In this document: piece after piece, positions 8,151 to 18,793 of the stretch
How positions within the stretch are numbered: position 1 is the first letter of the stretch
Layout: the number at the start of each line of letters is the position of its first letter
Source of the DNA: Legionella quinlivanii
GTDB taxonomy: Bacteria; Pseudomonadota; Gammaproteobacteria; Legionellales; Legionellaceae
Assembly (NCBI RefSeq): GCF_900461555.1
Contig: NZ_UGOX01000002.1
Span: 40,036 to 104,035 of the forward strand
DNA length: 64,000 bases
Direction of reading: 5' to 3'
Position numbers and translations under genes: made by a program
Notes under the pieces: generated by a model
What the model was told of the DNA's origin: nothing
Seen by the model: the letters and a program-made list of their open reading frames with translations, nothing else
Database searches by the model: none

Positions 8151-11100
8151 TCCATTTCACGGTTCAATGGTGAATTGTGTAATTCATTGGATCGATTATT
8201 TTCTATAAACTCTTTGCTATAAGAGCGCTCTTTAATCCGGTTTATTAATTGCTTATTTAACTCTAAAAACTCACCCGTACCCTTTTGATTTAGACGCTGA
8301 TCCTGGTTTATAAGCGCTTGAAATCTATCCGTTACCAGGCTTGTTTTTTTATCAATTCCTATATTTTCTACTTCACACTGCTGTTTAAATTCATCCAAGC
8401 TTATTCCTTGTGAAAGCTGTTTTCTTAGCGCATCTCTACCCTCTATAACAAGAATATCATTTAAATCGGTATTCTCTTTTTTGGGTATGATAATGGATAC
8501 TTTAAATCCAGCGTCATTCAATCGCTCTGCCGCTCTAATGATCGGGTTGGTCTTTTCATTTTTTGCATATTTATAGGTAGCCTGTCCATCATTATCAACA
8601 CAAAGAATAACCTTATCGGGCAAATTCTTAGTATCAATATTGGCAAAATTGGCTTTACCCAACACCGCATATACCGGCGCTTTCTCATTCACATGGAGAA
8701 TGCTTAACCCAGTTTCTACCCCTTCAGTTAAATAAGCCGTATCGCCTTTTCCATTATTATTTAAATTAACCACATGATTCGTGATTGAACCAAATGTTTG
8801 TTTTACAGGCTCGCAAGATTTATCTTTTCCCCCGGTGCTTTTGTCTAGCTTTGTGACTTGAACATGATGAATGCCCCCCTGCTCGTCCTTACTAAATGCT
8901 AAGAGTGCTGGGACGTATTTATCGCCATTCTGCGTACGGGTATACACTGAGGGGCAATAACGAAGGTCTGCCTGGTTATACTGATCTAAACCCCGATGAA
9001 CCAGTAGATATTTTTCGGCCAAGCTTCCTTTGATTGGAAGTGATTTCTGAAACAAAGATTGAGCAAGATTGCGCTTTCCTTCGTTTTTTAGCTTATCCTT
9101 TGATTCAACCTTTGCTTTTGGCGCTTTTCGCTCATAGTCGGGCATATAATTTATAAACCGCGCGGCATAGTCCAATGCGTCTTTAAAGCCAGATAAGCCT
9201 TGCTCCTGCTCGATGAGGTGAAAGAGGTTTCCTGACTCCTCCGTTTCAAAGTTATGCCATAAACCGGTGTTAGTATCTATTTTCAGACTTCCCTTCGTCC
9301 CATAGCGATAACAATTTTTAGTCGATAATTGGTGATTGGGTTCACCTAACAAACTTTTTACTAGAGGCTCAGCCACTTCTATTAATGCCTCGTAAACTTC
9401 TTCAGCACGAATAACAGGATTAAGTTTGCCGTCATTTTTAAGCCTCGCATCAGTATTTAATAGGACGACATCCTTTTTTAGAGCGACTTCATTCTTTTTA
9501 TTGATGACATTAGAGAGTATCAATTGTTGCTTTGAATATTTCAGGCGATAGTGTTCTGCTGTTAGTACAGCGGATGTTTTATCTGCATCCCTCTGTTTTA
9601 GTGGATCTTCAAGACGCTCAATAAGTCCGTTTAAGTGATCGGTATAGATGGTGGTTTGATGACTCGCGCGTGTTAAATCAATTTCATGTGAACGATGGGT
9701 GGTCACCACAATTCTATCTTCTAATTCCAAGGCAATCACTAACTTTCTCGTAGCGCCCTGGCTGGAGTAAGCGGTGTTAGTATAGGCATAGTCCCAGTGC
9801 TGATCTGACTTCTGGGTTAAATCAAGTACTATTTCTTTTTCCCCATGGTGAAGGATTGCAGTTTGTCCATGCAAACGGGTGACGGCATATTCTTCATTGG
9901 CAATGATTCCTTTGTCTGTGTCATTGCGCTTTAAGCGGATCCTGTCTCCGGATGCAAGCGGATATTGGTCGTATTTATAAAAGGAGGGCATCGTTTTAGG
10001 AAGAATTGAGGCATTTATGGAATAGCTGGTATTTGCCTCATCTGTACAAATCAGTTTATTTCTCTCAGTATCTACCTTTTGTACCGTAAAATACCCATCT
10101 TTCTTAGCCACGGAGTAGCTTTTTCCAAATCGAATGACATCTCCAGGTTCAAAAGACTTGGCAAACACCTGATCGGCCTGGTCAATGGTCTTTGAAAATA
10201 ATCGTCCGCATTGCGTGTCGTTACCTACTATCTGATCTTGTTTTTTTAATCCATCACGGATTAGCATTTCAATCGGCGTTCTATCTTCATGCGCATGAAC
10301 CACTATCAGGGTATTTTTCTGGCATTCCCCCGTTCTACTTAGGAAGTCCTCTGATATGGCCTTATAAATTGGCTTGTAATTTTTTTTCCCATCGTGATTG
10401 CAGTCAATTTCTATAATTGATGAGGTAGGTTGATTTGAATGACTTTGCCGCTCAACAAAGGCTTCGGGATTGATATTTTTTATCACGTCCAAGGCTTGAC
10501 CGACCTCTCGTTTGGAGGAAAGTTCTGCTGCTTTCTTTAATTCAGGATTGGGATTCTGCCGAACAATCTCCTCCATATAAGCCGTTTTTTGCGATTGGCT
10601 TTTAATGGTTAATTCATGAGGGATCCCAGATGCGAGTGATTGCAGCTGCGTGATATCCCCTGTAAACGCCATCCGAGAATTGGTCTCAATGCATTTCTTT
10701 TGTAACGCATGATATTTTTCATTATCTATCATGGAGCTTTCATCCACGATTAATACGTATCGGGAATCAATGGGCGTCTCATTTTGTAAAAAACTATCAA
10801 TGGTTTGTGAGGGAATGCCATTTGCATTTAATTCCTCAACAGCCTTATGGGTAGGCGCTAATCCCAGAACCTTAAATTCATTCTCCGTTGCAATTTCCCT
10901 GACATGGCGCATCATGGTGGTTTTCCCTACACCAGCCAATCCCTGAATCGAGACAAATCGATCAGCAGTCGTGGTAATCAATGTAATGGCATCTTTTTGC
11001 CCTTGGGTTAGAGAGTCTGGCAGCGATAACAGTCGGGATTTATGTGGCGCAATGGGTGTGACTTGATTTTGCTCTGAAAAGTTGGCATGTAGTATGGCGT

Positions 11101-14005
11101 CTTCAAGCTCTAAGGCGTCTTTGGTTGTCCAATAGGTCTCTAAGTAAACCAAATCGTTAGACATTCGTTGCTTTAAAATAGGCGCAATGTCTTCAAAATC
11201 AGCTTCGCCTAAAGCGTATTTTAGGGCATGGGTCATTAGGTCACTGTGCTTAAAGGCCGCATTTCGCTCCGCACATTTAGCGATGGCATAATGGATGGCT
11301 GCTTGGGCAATGTGCGCCTTGTCCTGCGATTTGAGTTCGAGGTTATTTATTAATGCTTTAAGCTCTTTTTCAATGACCGGATTGGCATACGCAATTTCCC
11401 GGTAAATTAAATCTGGTTTTTTCTGTTGTACTTCAAAAGCAGTCCATTTCTGTTGTGCTTTCTGTAAAAATTTCTGAGCCTTTACCTCATCTCGAGTAAA
11501 GAGTGTTACGTTTTTAGCATTTTCCCCTATCTCACCCATTAAATTACGGTTCAGTTGATAAGGCTCGGCGCAAACAAATGCTTGCAGGGTATTGGGCGCT
11601 ATTTCTTGGGGGTTTTTACAGTAATCGTAAGAGAAATAATTATCCGACAACATTTGGTGATTTAAAAAAAGGGATTCTGAACCCTGTTGAACATACAGAC
11701 CTGATTCGGTAATCTTTGAAACGGTAAATGCACTTTTTGGCTCAACCTTTCGTCTTTGCACGTACAACGTGCGATCATTGATTAAGCGCTCACCGACTGT
11801 AATATCCAAACGTTTTTCACGAGAAATACGATACTCTTCCTTTGAATTAAGAGAAAATTCACTTTGTTTGCCTAAGAGGTTTTCCAGTACCAAGCTGTTT
11901 TTATTTTTCCCGCGAACAATATAATGTGTTGCAGCCCTGCCCTCTTTATAAAAAGAAATCCTATCGCCTATCTGGTAGCAATCAGCCCGCTCTCTTTGTG
12001 GTGGCGTCAAGCTGACAGTGCTTAATACAGAAACGGTGGTCGTTTGCCTGGATAATTGCCCCTTATTCATTAAGCCTTCTCTGATATGACTATTAATGGC
12101 CTCCTTTTGCTTATTATTGATTGCAACCAATGTATGTTTCTGTTGTTCCTCAGGTGTTAACCTTAGCCAGGCCGACATCATTGATTCGAAATGTTGTTTT
12201 TCAACAGCCAGCTTGAGCTCGCCTTTAATAGGATTACTGAATGACTGATGAGAATGCACGCCATTGTCTTTCAATAGCTTAATAGGATTACCTGCACTAA
12301 ATCCGAGTGTGGAAGCGGAGTTATTAAGTAAAATGAGTTTGCTCTTATTTTCTTTCGTTAACTCACTTAATGCGGATAAATCCTTCAATGAGAGTTTTTG
12401 CGCATCATGAACAATGACCATATCTTGTTTGTTTTTAGTCCAAGGAGTGGATTTAATTCGTTTTCCATAGTGGTATTGAAAGCCAGATACCGTATGGACG
12501 ATATCGTCTTTGAAAAAATTTTTGATTCTGGAAATCAATCCATTCTGAGAGTGTTTAATTTCTTCGCGTAGTTGCAGCGTTTTTAATCGGCCGGGATGAA
12601 GCACATAAGGATTTAGTTGCTGCTCTGACGCTAGATTCACCATATCCTGTATCAATTCCTTTTCGGAATGGAAACCATTGACGTCAATAATTTGTATTCG
12701 ATCAGGGCTTTTGAAAATGTCAGACGCGAGCCCGTACCCGGCGATATGAAGGGAGGATCCAGTTTTTAAATCCTGGGTTCCACTGCTTATAAATTCCTTC
12801 TCCAGGCGAAGTAATCCCTTCGTTGTATAATATTCTAATGGTTTTCCCTTCAGCGCTTCTTTAGCAAGAAGCGATTCAATCTCCTGTTCAATTTCTTCAT
12901 GGCTTATTAATCCGGCCGAGAAGCTCATGGCCTGGCGAACCAGTGTGCCATGCTGAATCTGGGTGGAATATTCTGATAGATGTAATAGCGCATCTGACAC
13001 TGCTTTTTGAGGATTGGAGCTTAAGGGTTGAGTATGCGTTTTCCTTACCTCTCCCTTCCCTTTATTGTATTTTGATTGCTGGACAATCTCTTCCAAATTC
13101 AAACCAAGTCCTGCAATTTCTTCCTTCCAGAGCTGATGTAAGGATTCACTATCAACTTCTACCTTTTTTTTCCGCGTGGATAAATTAGACTTCTCTGCAG
13201 CCTTCGCACTCGTTGTACCCCGCTCTTTCATATCTTGTACGATCTGCTCGCGTCTTTTGGAGGTCACCTTTATGGCTTCCTCACTAATCCCTTCGATTTC
13301 AAAATTGCCATACCGATCTTTGATATGAATTGAGTAGCCAAGCTCTCTTACTTTTTTGGCTAAAGAAGACATATACACTAGGCCTAAATAGTGTTGATTA
13401 CTATAGATTAATTCACGAAACCCATGGTCAAGGTTGTCTTTATCTTGTTTCGCTCTTGAGGATAGGGCACGCCATAGACCATCCGAACGCTCCGTCATAT
13501 TCAGGATAGCTAAGTGCGTATGCAAATCAGGATCTAATTCTCTTGAGGTGGTATGAATAAACGATGCAGCGACTAAGTTTCTAGTCTTTTCAAAGGTTGT
13601 TTCCTTGTTAAAGGTAATACGCGCCTCTGCCGCTAACTGTTCAATACGTTCAAACGCAATACCCACTGCCTCTTCATGCGCCTTCAATAATCGTTCATCT
13701 TTTCCCACCAGTGCTAAAATAGAAACTGATTTCGGTGCTGATAAAGTAACATCAGTCCCAGGACGGTGTTTTCGTTCTCCATTCTCTATGATCCCCAATA
13801 GTTGGCCGCTGGGTAATTCGCCACTTAACAATTTTAAAAATTGTTCAGGTTCGATAACACCGGATAAGTTAAGCTGTTTAGCACCATTGCCGAGCCATCT
13901 GGACATACTGTTTAAAGCATCTCTATCACTTAAATAGTAATTGTCCTGATTGGTATAATAATGAAGTGCATCATTGGCACCGCCAATTTTTTTTAAAGTA
14001 AGCAT
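8138..14005 (-). CDS. traI: TraI relaxase-helicase with C-terminal Toprim domain
   Basis: A 1955-aa MobF relaxase that nicks oriT and unwinds the transferred strand. The N-terminus has the paired tyrosines HYYTNQDNYY at residues 16-17 and 23-24, the same spacing as F TraI, and the metal-binding HTHLAILN motif near residue 162. A RecD-like helicase follows with Walker A GLAGVGKTT near residue 1020 and VLIVDESSMID downstream. From about residue 1600 the protein differs from F TraI: a region resembling a primase-type N-domain (WHNFETEESGNLFHLI) and a Toprim-like region with TEGVETG (about 1760) and CVDNDGQ (about 1800). It may therefore also bind or prime DNA. Nineteen bp separate it from traD. 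Confidence 0.92.
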   Translation of the reverse strand: MLTLKKIGGANDALHYYTNQDNYYLSDRDALNSMSRWLGNGAKQLNLSGVIEPEQFLKLLSGELPSGQLLGIIENGERKHRPGTDVTLSAPKSVSILALVGKDERLLKAHEEAVGIAFERIEQLAAEARITFNKETTFEKTRNLVAASFIHTTSRELDPDLHTHLAILNMTERSDGLWRALSSRAKQDKDNLDHGFRELIYSNQHYLGLVYMSSLAKKVRELGYSIHIKDRYGNFEIEGISEEAIKVTSKRREQIVQDMKERGTTSAKAAEKSNLSTRKKKVEVDSESLHQLWKEEIAGLGLNLEEIVQQSKYNKGKGEVRKTHTQPLSSNPQKAVSDALLHLSEYSTQIQHGTLVRQAMSFSAGLISHEEIEQEIESLLAKEALKGKPLEYYTTKGLLRLEKEFISSGTQDLKTGSSLHIAGYGLASDIFKSPDRIQIIDVNGFHSEKELIQDMVNLASEQQLNPYVLHPGRLKTLQLREEIKHSQNGLISRIKNFFKDDIVHTVSGFQYHYGKRIKSTPWTKNKQDMVIVHDAQKLSLKDLSALSELTKENKSKLILLNNSASTLGFSAGNPIKLLKDNGVHSHQSFSNPIKGELKLAVEKQHFESMMSAWLRLTPEEQQKHTLVAINNKQKEAINSHIREGLMNKGQLSRQTTTVSVLSTVSLTPPQRERADCYQIGDRISFYKEGRAATHYIVRGKNKNSLVLENLLGKQSEFSLNSKEEYRISREKRLDITVGERLINDRTLYVQRRKVEPKSAFTVSKITESGLYVQQGSESLFLNHQMLSDNYFSYDYCKNPQEIAPNTLQAFVCAEPYQLNRNLMGEIGENAKNVTLFTRDEVKAQKFLQKAQQKWTAFEVQQKKPDLIYREIAYANPVIEKELKALINNLELKSQDKAHIAQAAIHYAIAKCAERNAAFKHSDLMTHALKYALGEADFEDIAPILKQRMSNDLVYLETYWTTKDALELEDAILHANFSEQNQVTPIAPHKSRLLSLPDSLTQGQKDAITLITTTADRFVSIQGLAGVGKTTMMRHVREIATENEFKVLGLAPTHKAVEELNANGIPSQTIDSFLQNETPIDSRYVLIVDESSMIDNEKYHALQKKCIETNSRMAFTGDITQLQSLASGIPHELTIKSQSQKTAYMEEIVRQNPNPELKKAAELSSKREVGQALDVIKNINPEAFVERQSHSNQPTSSIIEIDCNHDGKKNYKPIYKAISEDFLSRTGECQKNTLIVVHAHEDRTPIEMLIRDGLKKQDQIVGNDTQCGRLFSKTIDQADQVFAKSFEPGDVIRFGKSYSVAKKDGYFTVQKVDTERNKLICTDEANTSYSINASILPKTMPSFYKYDQYPLASGDRIRLKRNDTDKGIIANEEYAVTRLHGQTAILHHGEKEIVLDLTQKSDQHWDYAYTNTAYSSQGATRKLVIALELEDRIVVTTHRSHEIDLTRASHQTTIYTDHLNGLIERLEDPLKQRDADKTSAVLTAEHYRLKYSKQQLILSNVINKKNEVALKKDVVLLNTDARLKNDGKLNPVIRAEEVYEALIEVAEPLVKSLLGEPNHQLSTKNCYRYGTKGSLKIDTNTGLWHNFETEESGNLFHLIEQEQGLSGFKDALDYAARFINYMPDYERKAPKAKVESKDKLKNEGKRNLAQSLFQKSLPIKGSLAEKYLLVHRGLDQYNQADLRYCPSVYTRTQNGDKYVPALLAFSKDEQGGIHHVQVTKLDKSTGGKDKSCEPVKQTFGSITNHVVNLNNNGKGDTAYLTEGVETGLSILHVNEKAPVYAVLGKANFANIDTKNLPDKVILCVDNDGQATYKYAKNEKTNPIIRAAERLNDAGFKVSIIIPKKENTDLNDILVIEGRDALRKQLSQGISLDEFKQQCEVENIGIDKKTSLVTDRFQALINQDQRLNQKGTGEFLELNKQLINRIKERSYSKEFIENNRSNELHNSPLNREMEREL

Positions 14006-14024
14006 TATTTTTCTCCCCTCTTGC

Positions 14025-16016
14025 TTAAAAAATATCTTTAATCACAATGGACGATTCCCGTAACTCAATGGCATTGGGATCCTGGTGACTTGAAGAGGAA
14101 ATTGCTTTAGGTTCCGCAAAGGGGGATTCAGGAAGTATCAGATCTTTATCTGAAACATCATGAGCCAGTTGTTCAAATTGATGAATTTTTTTAACTGCTT
14201 CATCCGCACTTGGATCATTTTGAATCATTAAGGCACTATGATTTACTTTTTCCAAGGCATCAAAGTTAATTGCGCGTTCAATAAGCGGTACGCAAATTAC
14301 TTGACGGTCTATGTATTTATTTTTTAATCGCGTGATGGGATGGTTTCCTACCAAGCGAATATAACACTCCATGTCATCAAGCGTCATAATATCGCCTTCT
14401 TCAACCGTATTTCGTTTGGCACGTTGCGAACCGACTGTATTCCCATCACGTACTGAATCTGGCCCATACGACTGACTTTCTTTCATCTCATTGATAACCT
14501 GTGACCCTAAATCTTTGGACACCCATTCCGCTACTTTCGACTTTGGACTTCTAAAATAAATCGAGGTATTGAGTAAATCGGCAATGGCACCAGCCTCATG
14601 GGTACCATAGATAAAATCCAATTGCGCGATGGATTGAATGCCAATGGCAACACATCCACCAAACTTGCGAATATCAGCCAATGTGTCAGAAATGGTTTCT
14701 AATCGATGAAGACTCGCTAGCTCGTCCATGACAAGCCAAATGCGCCCTTTATTATTGGCCATTAGGGATTGAACTCCCTGCATGGCAAGTCCTAGCCAAA
14801 GGGAAATCAATGGCTTTATCTCTTTGTGGTATTTCGAACGCGAGGTAATAAATAGCCATCCTTTATTGTATTTTTTGGGATCGGTTGTATTTTGGATCCA
14901 CTCTTTAATCGAAAAATCTTCCTTACCGGACTTATCAAGCCCTTCGAGAAAGCGCAGTGCCTTGGTGTAGGTTGCCAATACTGATTTAATGGAAATAGCG
15001 GTTTTTTCAATTTCTTTACTGACTAAGTTTTCCGATTCAGTGCCTTTGAGAATTCCCCTTATTTCCTCCAAAGAGGTAGTGAGCAGTAATTGCAGCAGAA
15101 ACACTGGATCTTTCTGTGCATAATCCCTGATTTTCCATGCCATTGAAGTAAAAATGGTTCGTGCCGAATCCACCCAAAAGGGATCACTGCCTTGTACTGA
15201 CTTAGGGATTAAATAGGAGGCGAATGAGCCAAACTCCAAAGGATTGGCGCATTCTCTCCACATTTTCCAATTCGCACATAAGGTTGAAACAGGGTTAAGC
15301 TCAATATCAATGCGCTCATCAAAAAAGTAGGGCTTAATAGTGCATTCTTTATCATAGATGATTGCCGGTTCACCCAATGCTCTAATCTGATCTAAAAGCA
15401 TCATCATGGCTTGCGTCTTCCCTGCCCCTGTAGTGCCGTGAAATAACATGCCTTGTTTTTCAGAGTACATCGGCATGGGAATGCGATTTAAAAGCTTAAT
15501 CTCTGATGCACCCCGTTTGGACCCACTGACCGATTGGATGGTTTCTTTTGGGGAAGCGGCAAGACGTGTACCTGAAACAAATTGATCTTTGGTGTACTTT
15601 TCCCCCAATTTAATAAAGAACCGGGAAAAGAGTAATGTAATCAATAGATACACTGCTCCGCCAAAAAATAAAGAAACTTTCGACTTGGAAATAAGACTTT
15701 CTTTGGCAAGGCGAACTGCCGATTGAATTATTGGACTGTTTTGATAAAACGCTGCGGTTACCTTGCTTCCGTTCAGGTTTGTCCATAACACTTGATCCTC
15801 ATAATGCGCTTTGACCAGAATATGACTGATTTGGTTAAGCCCGAATAGCTTAAGCTCTGTCCATGCATAAAATATCATGATGAGTGAGAACAGCACCATA
15901 AAACCAAAAATAGCCCAGCCAAAAATTCGATTACTTACCTGGATCATCATTTTGGTTTTGTAATCAAAAATCTGACCCCCACTGATAAATTGCAAGATAC
16001 TTTGCTTCATGGCCAT
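14025..16016 (-). CDS. traD: TraD type IV coupling protein
   Basis: A 663-aa coupling ATPase that carries the relaxase-DNA complex to the secretion channel at the inner membrane. Two N-terminal membrane segments (about residues 30-52 and 120-140) precede the ATPase core. Walker A (GTTGAGKT) is near residue 195 and Walker B (IWLVMDELASL) near 430. The C-terminal tail is short and acidic. Its first codon overlaps the end of the traS-position fragment, so it was translationally coupled to it. The IS insertion 0.5 kb upstream may reduce its transcription and that of traI. Confidence 0.92.
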   Translation of the reverse strand: MAMKQSILQFISGGQIFDYKTKMMIQVSNRIFGWAIFGFMVLFSLIMIFYAWTELKLFGLNQISHILVKAHYEDQVLWTNLNGSKVTAAFYQNSPIIQSAVRLAKESLISKSKVSLFFGGAVYLLITLLFSRFFIKLGEKYTKDQFVSGTRLAASPKETIQSVSGSKRGASEIKLLNRIPMPMYSEKQGMLFHGTTGAGKTQAMMMLLDQIRALGEPAIIYDKECTIKPYFFDERIDIELNPVSTLCANWKMWRECANPLEFGSFASYLIPKSVQGSDPFWVDSARTIFTSMAWKIRDYAQKDPVFLLQLLLTTSLEEIRGILKGTESENLVSKEIEKTAISIKSVLATYTKALRFLEGLDKSGKEDFSIKEWIQNTTDPKKYNKGWLFITSRSKYHKEIKPLISLWLGLAMQGVQSLMANNKGRIWLVMDELASLHRLETISDTLADIRKFGGCVAIGIQSIAQLDFIYGTHEAGAIADLLNTSIYFRSPKSKVAEWVSKDLGSQVINEMKESQSYGPDSVRDGNTVGSQRAKRNTVEEGDIMTLDDMECYIRLVGNHPITRLKNKYIDRQVICVPLIERAINFDALEKVNHSALMIQNDPSADEAVKKIHQFEQLAHDVSDKDLILPESPFAEPKAISSSSHQDPNAIELRESSIVIKDIF

Positions 16017-16545
16017 TAATCCGATCTTTTGGCCGCTTTGGCTTGAGAAAAAAGACGTTCAATCTGTTGTATCAGAACACTTTGTCCTAAACGCTGGGCT
16101 TCCATATTAAAAATGAAGAGGGATAAAACGAGGCTAAATACAATCGCTCCCATAAGCAGCATTTCCAAATCATCCAACCGAAATAGAGCAATACCTATCA
16201 AGAGTAACAAGGCATAAAACGTCAGATAGCATTTCAGGTAGTGCTTCATTAGCGCACGAATAAATGGTGCTGACTTTAATTCGGATTCAATGGCAACCCA
16301 TAAAATAAAACCTCGCCCTAATCCACACAGAAGGAAAAAAAGAGGAATTAAATTATAAAGAACGACCTCGCTCATAATGTCTAATAATGCGCTTCGATTC
16401 ATATGAAAGCCCATAAGCACTAAGAGTTTCACTAGTCCTATGGCTAAAACGCACAACAGCAGGTAGATCTTTCCCACCATTTTCAGATAAGGAATATACA
16501 CTTGGTTGCCACTGAGTGTTTTGACCTTCAATGTCGCCAATGTAA
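16016..16545 (-). pseudogene. inner-membrane protein at the traS position, 5' end removed by IS
   Basis: Most of a gene for a protein with four membrane segments (such as IYLLLCVLAIGLVKLLVLMG and MLLMGAIVFSLVLSLFIFN) and a basic tail. In F the traS gene, for the inner-membrane entry-exclusion protein, sits exactly between traG and traD. Position, size and topology fit; I see no sequence proof. Its real start lies beyond the IS3 element, at 19189. The ORF visible here could only start at a TTG inside the IS end. Entry exclusion is therefore probably impaired. Confidence 0.6.
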
Positions 16546-16672
16546 TGGTCAAGTAAATTCGGACACTTATTTAAACAACTTACTAAACAAAATTTATCCC
16601 TGCTGACGCACCGCTTCCGCGGTTTGTCGACTCCTCAATCCCGCGCAGTCCAGCGCTCCTGATTGAGCAGTT

Positions 16673-17476
16673 TCAAGCGATTCTCTGATAAAACTCCTGT
16701 TCAAACGCTAACGGTGTTTTATAGCCTAAAGTTGAATGAAGCCGTCTACCATTATAAAAGGCAAGATAGTCAATCACAGCAAGCTTGGCACAGGCTTTAG
16801 TAGCGAATCGATGATAATTCAAGGATTCATATTTGATGCTTCGAAAAAACCGCTCTGTAGGGGAGTTATCCCAGCAATTGCCTTTGCGACTCATACTCTG
16901 CTGCATTTTCATTAATTTCAATAGCTCCTGGTACTCATAACTCGCATATTGACTGCCGCGATCTGAGTGGTGCAGTAATCCTGGAGAGGGTTTTTTGCGC
17001 CAAAACGCCATCCGCAGAGCTTTGGAGCACAAAGATGTGCGCATATGATCATCGACTGCCCAACCGATGATTTGGCGTGAATACAGATCCATGACGACTG
17101 CAATATATACCCAGCCCTCCAAAGTCCATACATAACTAATATCCGTGGTCCAAGCCTGATTCGGAGCAGTCACCTTAAATTGGCGATTCAAGAGGTTAGA
17201 GGCCAGTTCGAACCCATGTCGACTATCCGTCGTTTGTTTGAACCGCTTTGGATAACGTACAGTTAGCCGCAGCTTTTCCATTATCCGACGAACTTTGTAA
17301 CGCCCCACGGGAAATCCCTGGGCAGTTAATTCCTTGGCTAGTCGTCTGGAACCATATGTATTTTTACTGTCTCCAAAGAGTGCTTTCAATTTAACCTCAA
17401 GCATTGTGTCTTGTGGTTTAGGATGGTGGCCCTTAGAGTACCAGCGATAATAAGCACTTCGGCTAACTTGCATCAT
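16673..17476 (-). CDS. IS3-family transposase orfB (DDE integrase)
   Basis: A 267-aa catalytic part of an IS3-family transposase. It has the HTH_21-like N-terminus (SRSAYYRWY) and the retroviral-type integrase core with the DDE residues in WTTDISYVW, HHSDRGSQYAS and NSPTERFFRSIK. Normally it is made as a fusion by -1 frameshifting in an A-rich site at the end of orfA. Here the IS30 insertion separates that site from orfB, so the fusion protein cannot be made from this copy. It can only start at an internal codon. Confidence 0.9.
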   Translation of the reverse strand: MMQVSRSAYYRWYSKGHHPKPQDTMLEVKLKALFGDSKNTYGSRRLAKELTAQGFPVGRYKVRRIMEKLRLTVRYPKRFKQTTDSRHGFELASNLLNRQFKVTAPNQAWTTDISYVWTLEGWVYIAVVMDLYSRQIIGWAVDDHMRTSLCSKALRMAFWRKKPSPGLLHHSDRGSQYASYEYQELLKLMKMQQSMSRKGNCWDNSPTERFFRSIKYESLNYHRFATKACAKLAVIDYLAFYNGRRLHSTLGYKTPLAFEQEFYQRIA

Positions 17477-17562
17477 TTTGCATAACAGTTTAATCGAATA
17501 GGCTTTCTCTTGCTCTTTGATAAATTCATATTTTATTTCTGTTCTTGAGCAAAGAAAGCCGC

Positions 17563-18793
17563 GGCAGATTCAACCGATCATTGCAACACCTAATTTGTTA
17601 TAGTTAACTTTTTAGGAGAGACGATGGTGCGTGCTTTATCAAAACGGAGTTTTACAGAACATCAGCAAGATGTAATTTGGTCTTTATGGTCGCAAGGCAA
17701 ATCACTTAGTGAAATTGGAAGACAGCTTAACAAGCATGCGGGTTCAATTTTTTGTTTCCTACAAAAATCCGGTGGTATAAAGCCTGTTAAATCTATTCGC
17801 TCAAAACAAGCATTAACTTTGTATGAACGGGAGGAAATATCACGTGGTTTATCAGCAAATTTATCTATCAGGACTATTGCAAAGACATTAAATCGCTCAC
17901 CGTCGACTATATCTCGGGAAATAAATCGTAATGGAGGAATTTCAAAATATCGAGCCATATTAGCGGATAAACAAACATGGATAAGAGCAAAACGCCCTAA
18001 ACAATCCAAGCTCCAAATTAATATACTGTTGAATGATATAATTGCAGATAAGCTTTCAAACAAGTGGTCACCAGAACAAATATCTGGTTATCTTAAGCGT
18101 ACTTATCCGAATAATACTGCTATGAATATTTCTCATGAATCTATTTATAAAACACTTTATGTCCAATCTCGAGGTCATCTAAAGAAAGAACTATTGACGC
18201 ATCTGCGGACACAGAGAGTCATGCGGCAGTCCAAGAAATTTAACACAAAAGGTAACGCACGAGGCGGGATTATAGATGCTGTATCTATTCATGATAGGCC
18301 AAAAGAAATTGATAGTCGCACTGTACCAGGTCACTGGGAAGGGGATTTAATCTGCGGCTCAAATAAATCTTACGTTGCTACATTAGTTGAACGAACATCT
18401 AGATTCACTTTGTTAGTTAAGCTTACAGGTAACGATACAGCCAGTGTTGTACACGCTATTACCAATAAAATTATAGAGCTTCCAAACCAGTTAAAAAAAT
18501 CGCTTACTTGGGATCGTGGAATGGAATTAGCAAAGCATAAAAAATTTACAATCGACACTGAAATAAAGGTATATTTTTGTGATCCTAAATCGCCTTGGCA
18601 ACGAGGAACCAACGAAAATACTAATCGTCTATTGAGACAATATATGCCTAAAAAAACAGACCTAGGTATTCATTCTCAATTTGATTTGGATCGAATTGCT
18701 AAAGAATTAAATGAAAGACCTAGGAAAACATTGAACTTTCTGTCTCCAGCAGATAAATTGAACGAGGTGTTGCAATGATCGGTTGAATCTGCC
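17563..18793 (+). mobile_element. complete IS30-family element, 1231 bp
   Basis: Bounded by perfect 29-bp inverted repeats (17563-17591 and 18765-18793, beginning GGCAGATTCAACCGATCATT). It was inserted into orfA of the IS3 element in a GCCGCGGCC stretch. The flanks overlap by GC, so the target duplication is 2 bp, or up to 4 bp if the border is set one base inward. It carries one intact transposase gene and is likely still mobile. Confidence 0.92.
17624..18778 (+). CDS. IS30-family transposase
   Basis: An intact 384-aa transposase. Two helix-turn-helix parts are seen in the first 130 residues (QGKSLSEIGRQLNKHAGSIF and LSIRTIAKTLNRSPSTISRE). The DDE core follows, with Asp in GHWEGDLICG, Asp in LTWDRGMELA and Glu in RGTNENTNRLL. 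It ends inside the right inverted repeat. It is transcribed opposite to the interrupted host IS and to the tra operon. Confidence 0.93.
   Translation: MVRALSKRSFTEHQQDVIWSLWSQGKSLSEIGRQLNKHAGSIFCFLQKSGGIKPVKSIRSKQALTLYEREEISRGLSANLSIRTIAKTLNRSPSTISREINRNGGISKYRAILADKQTWIRAKRPKQSKLQINILLNDIIADKLSNKWSPEQISGYLKRTYPNNTAMNISHESIYKTLYVQSRGHLKKELLTHLRTQRVMRQSKKFNTKGNARGGIIDAVSIHDRPKEIDSRTVPGHWEGDLICGSNKSYVATLVERTSRFTLLVKLTGNDTASVVHAITNKIIELPNQLKKSLTWDRGMELAKHKKFTIDTEIKVYFCDPKSPWQRGTNENTNRLLRQYMPKKTDLGIHSQFDLDRIAKELNERPRKTLNFLSPADKLNEVLQ

Noticed and set aside
10192..13937. Several plus-strand ORFs inside traI
   Set aside because: They lie opposite a long, motif-rich relaxase gene and have no start signals; they are shadows.
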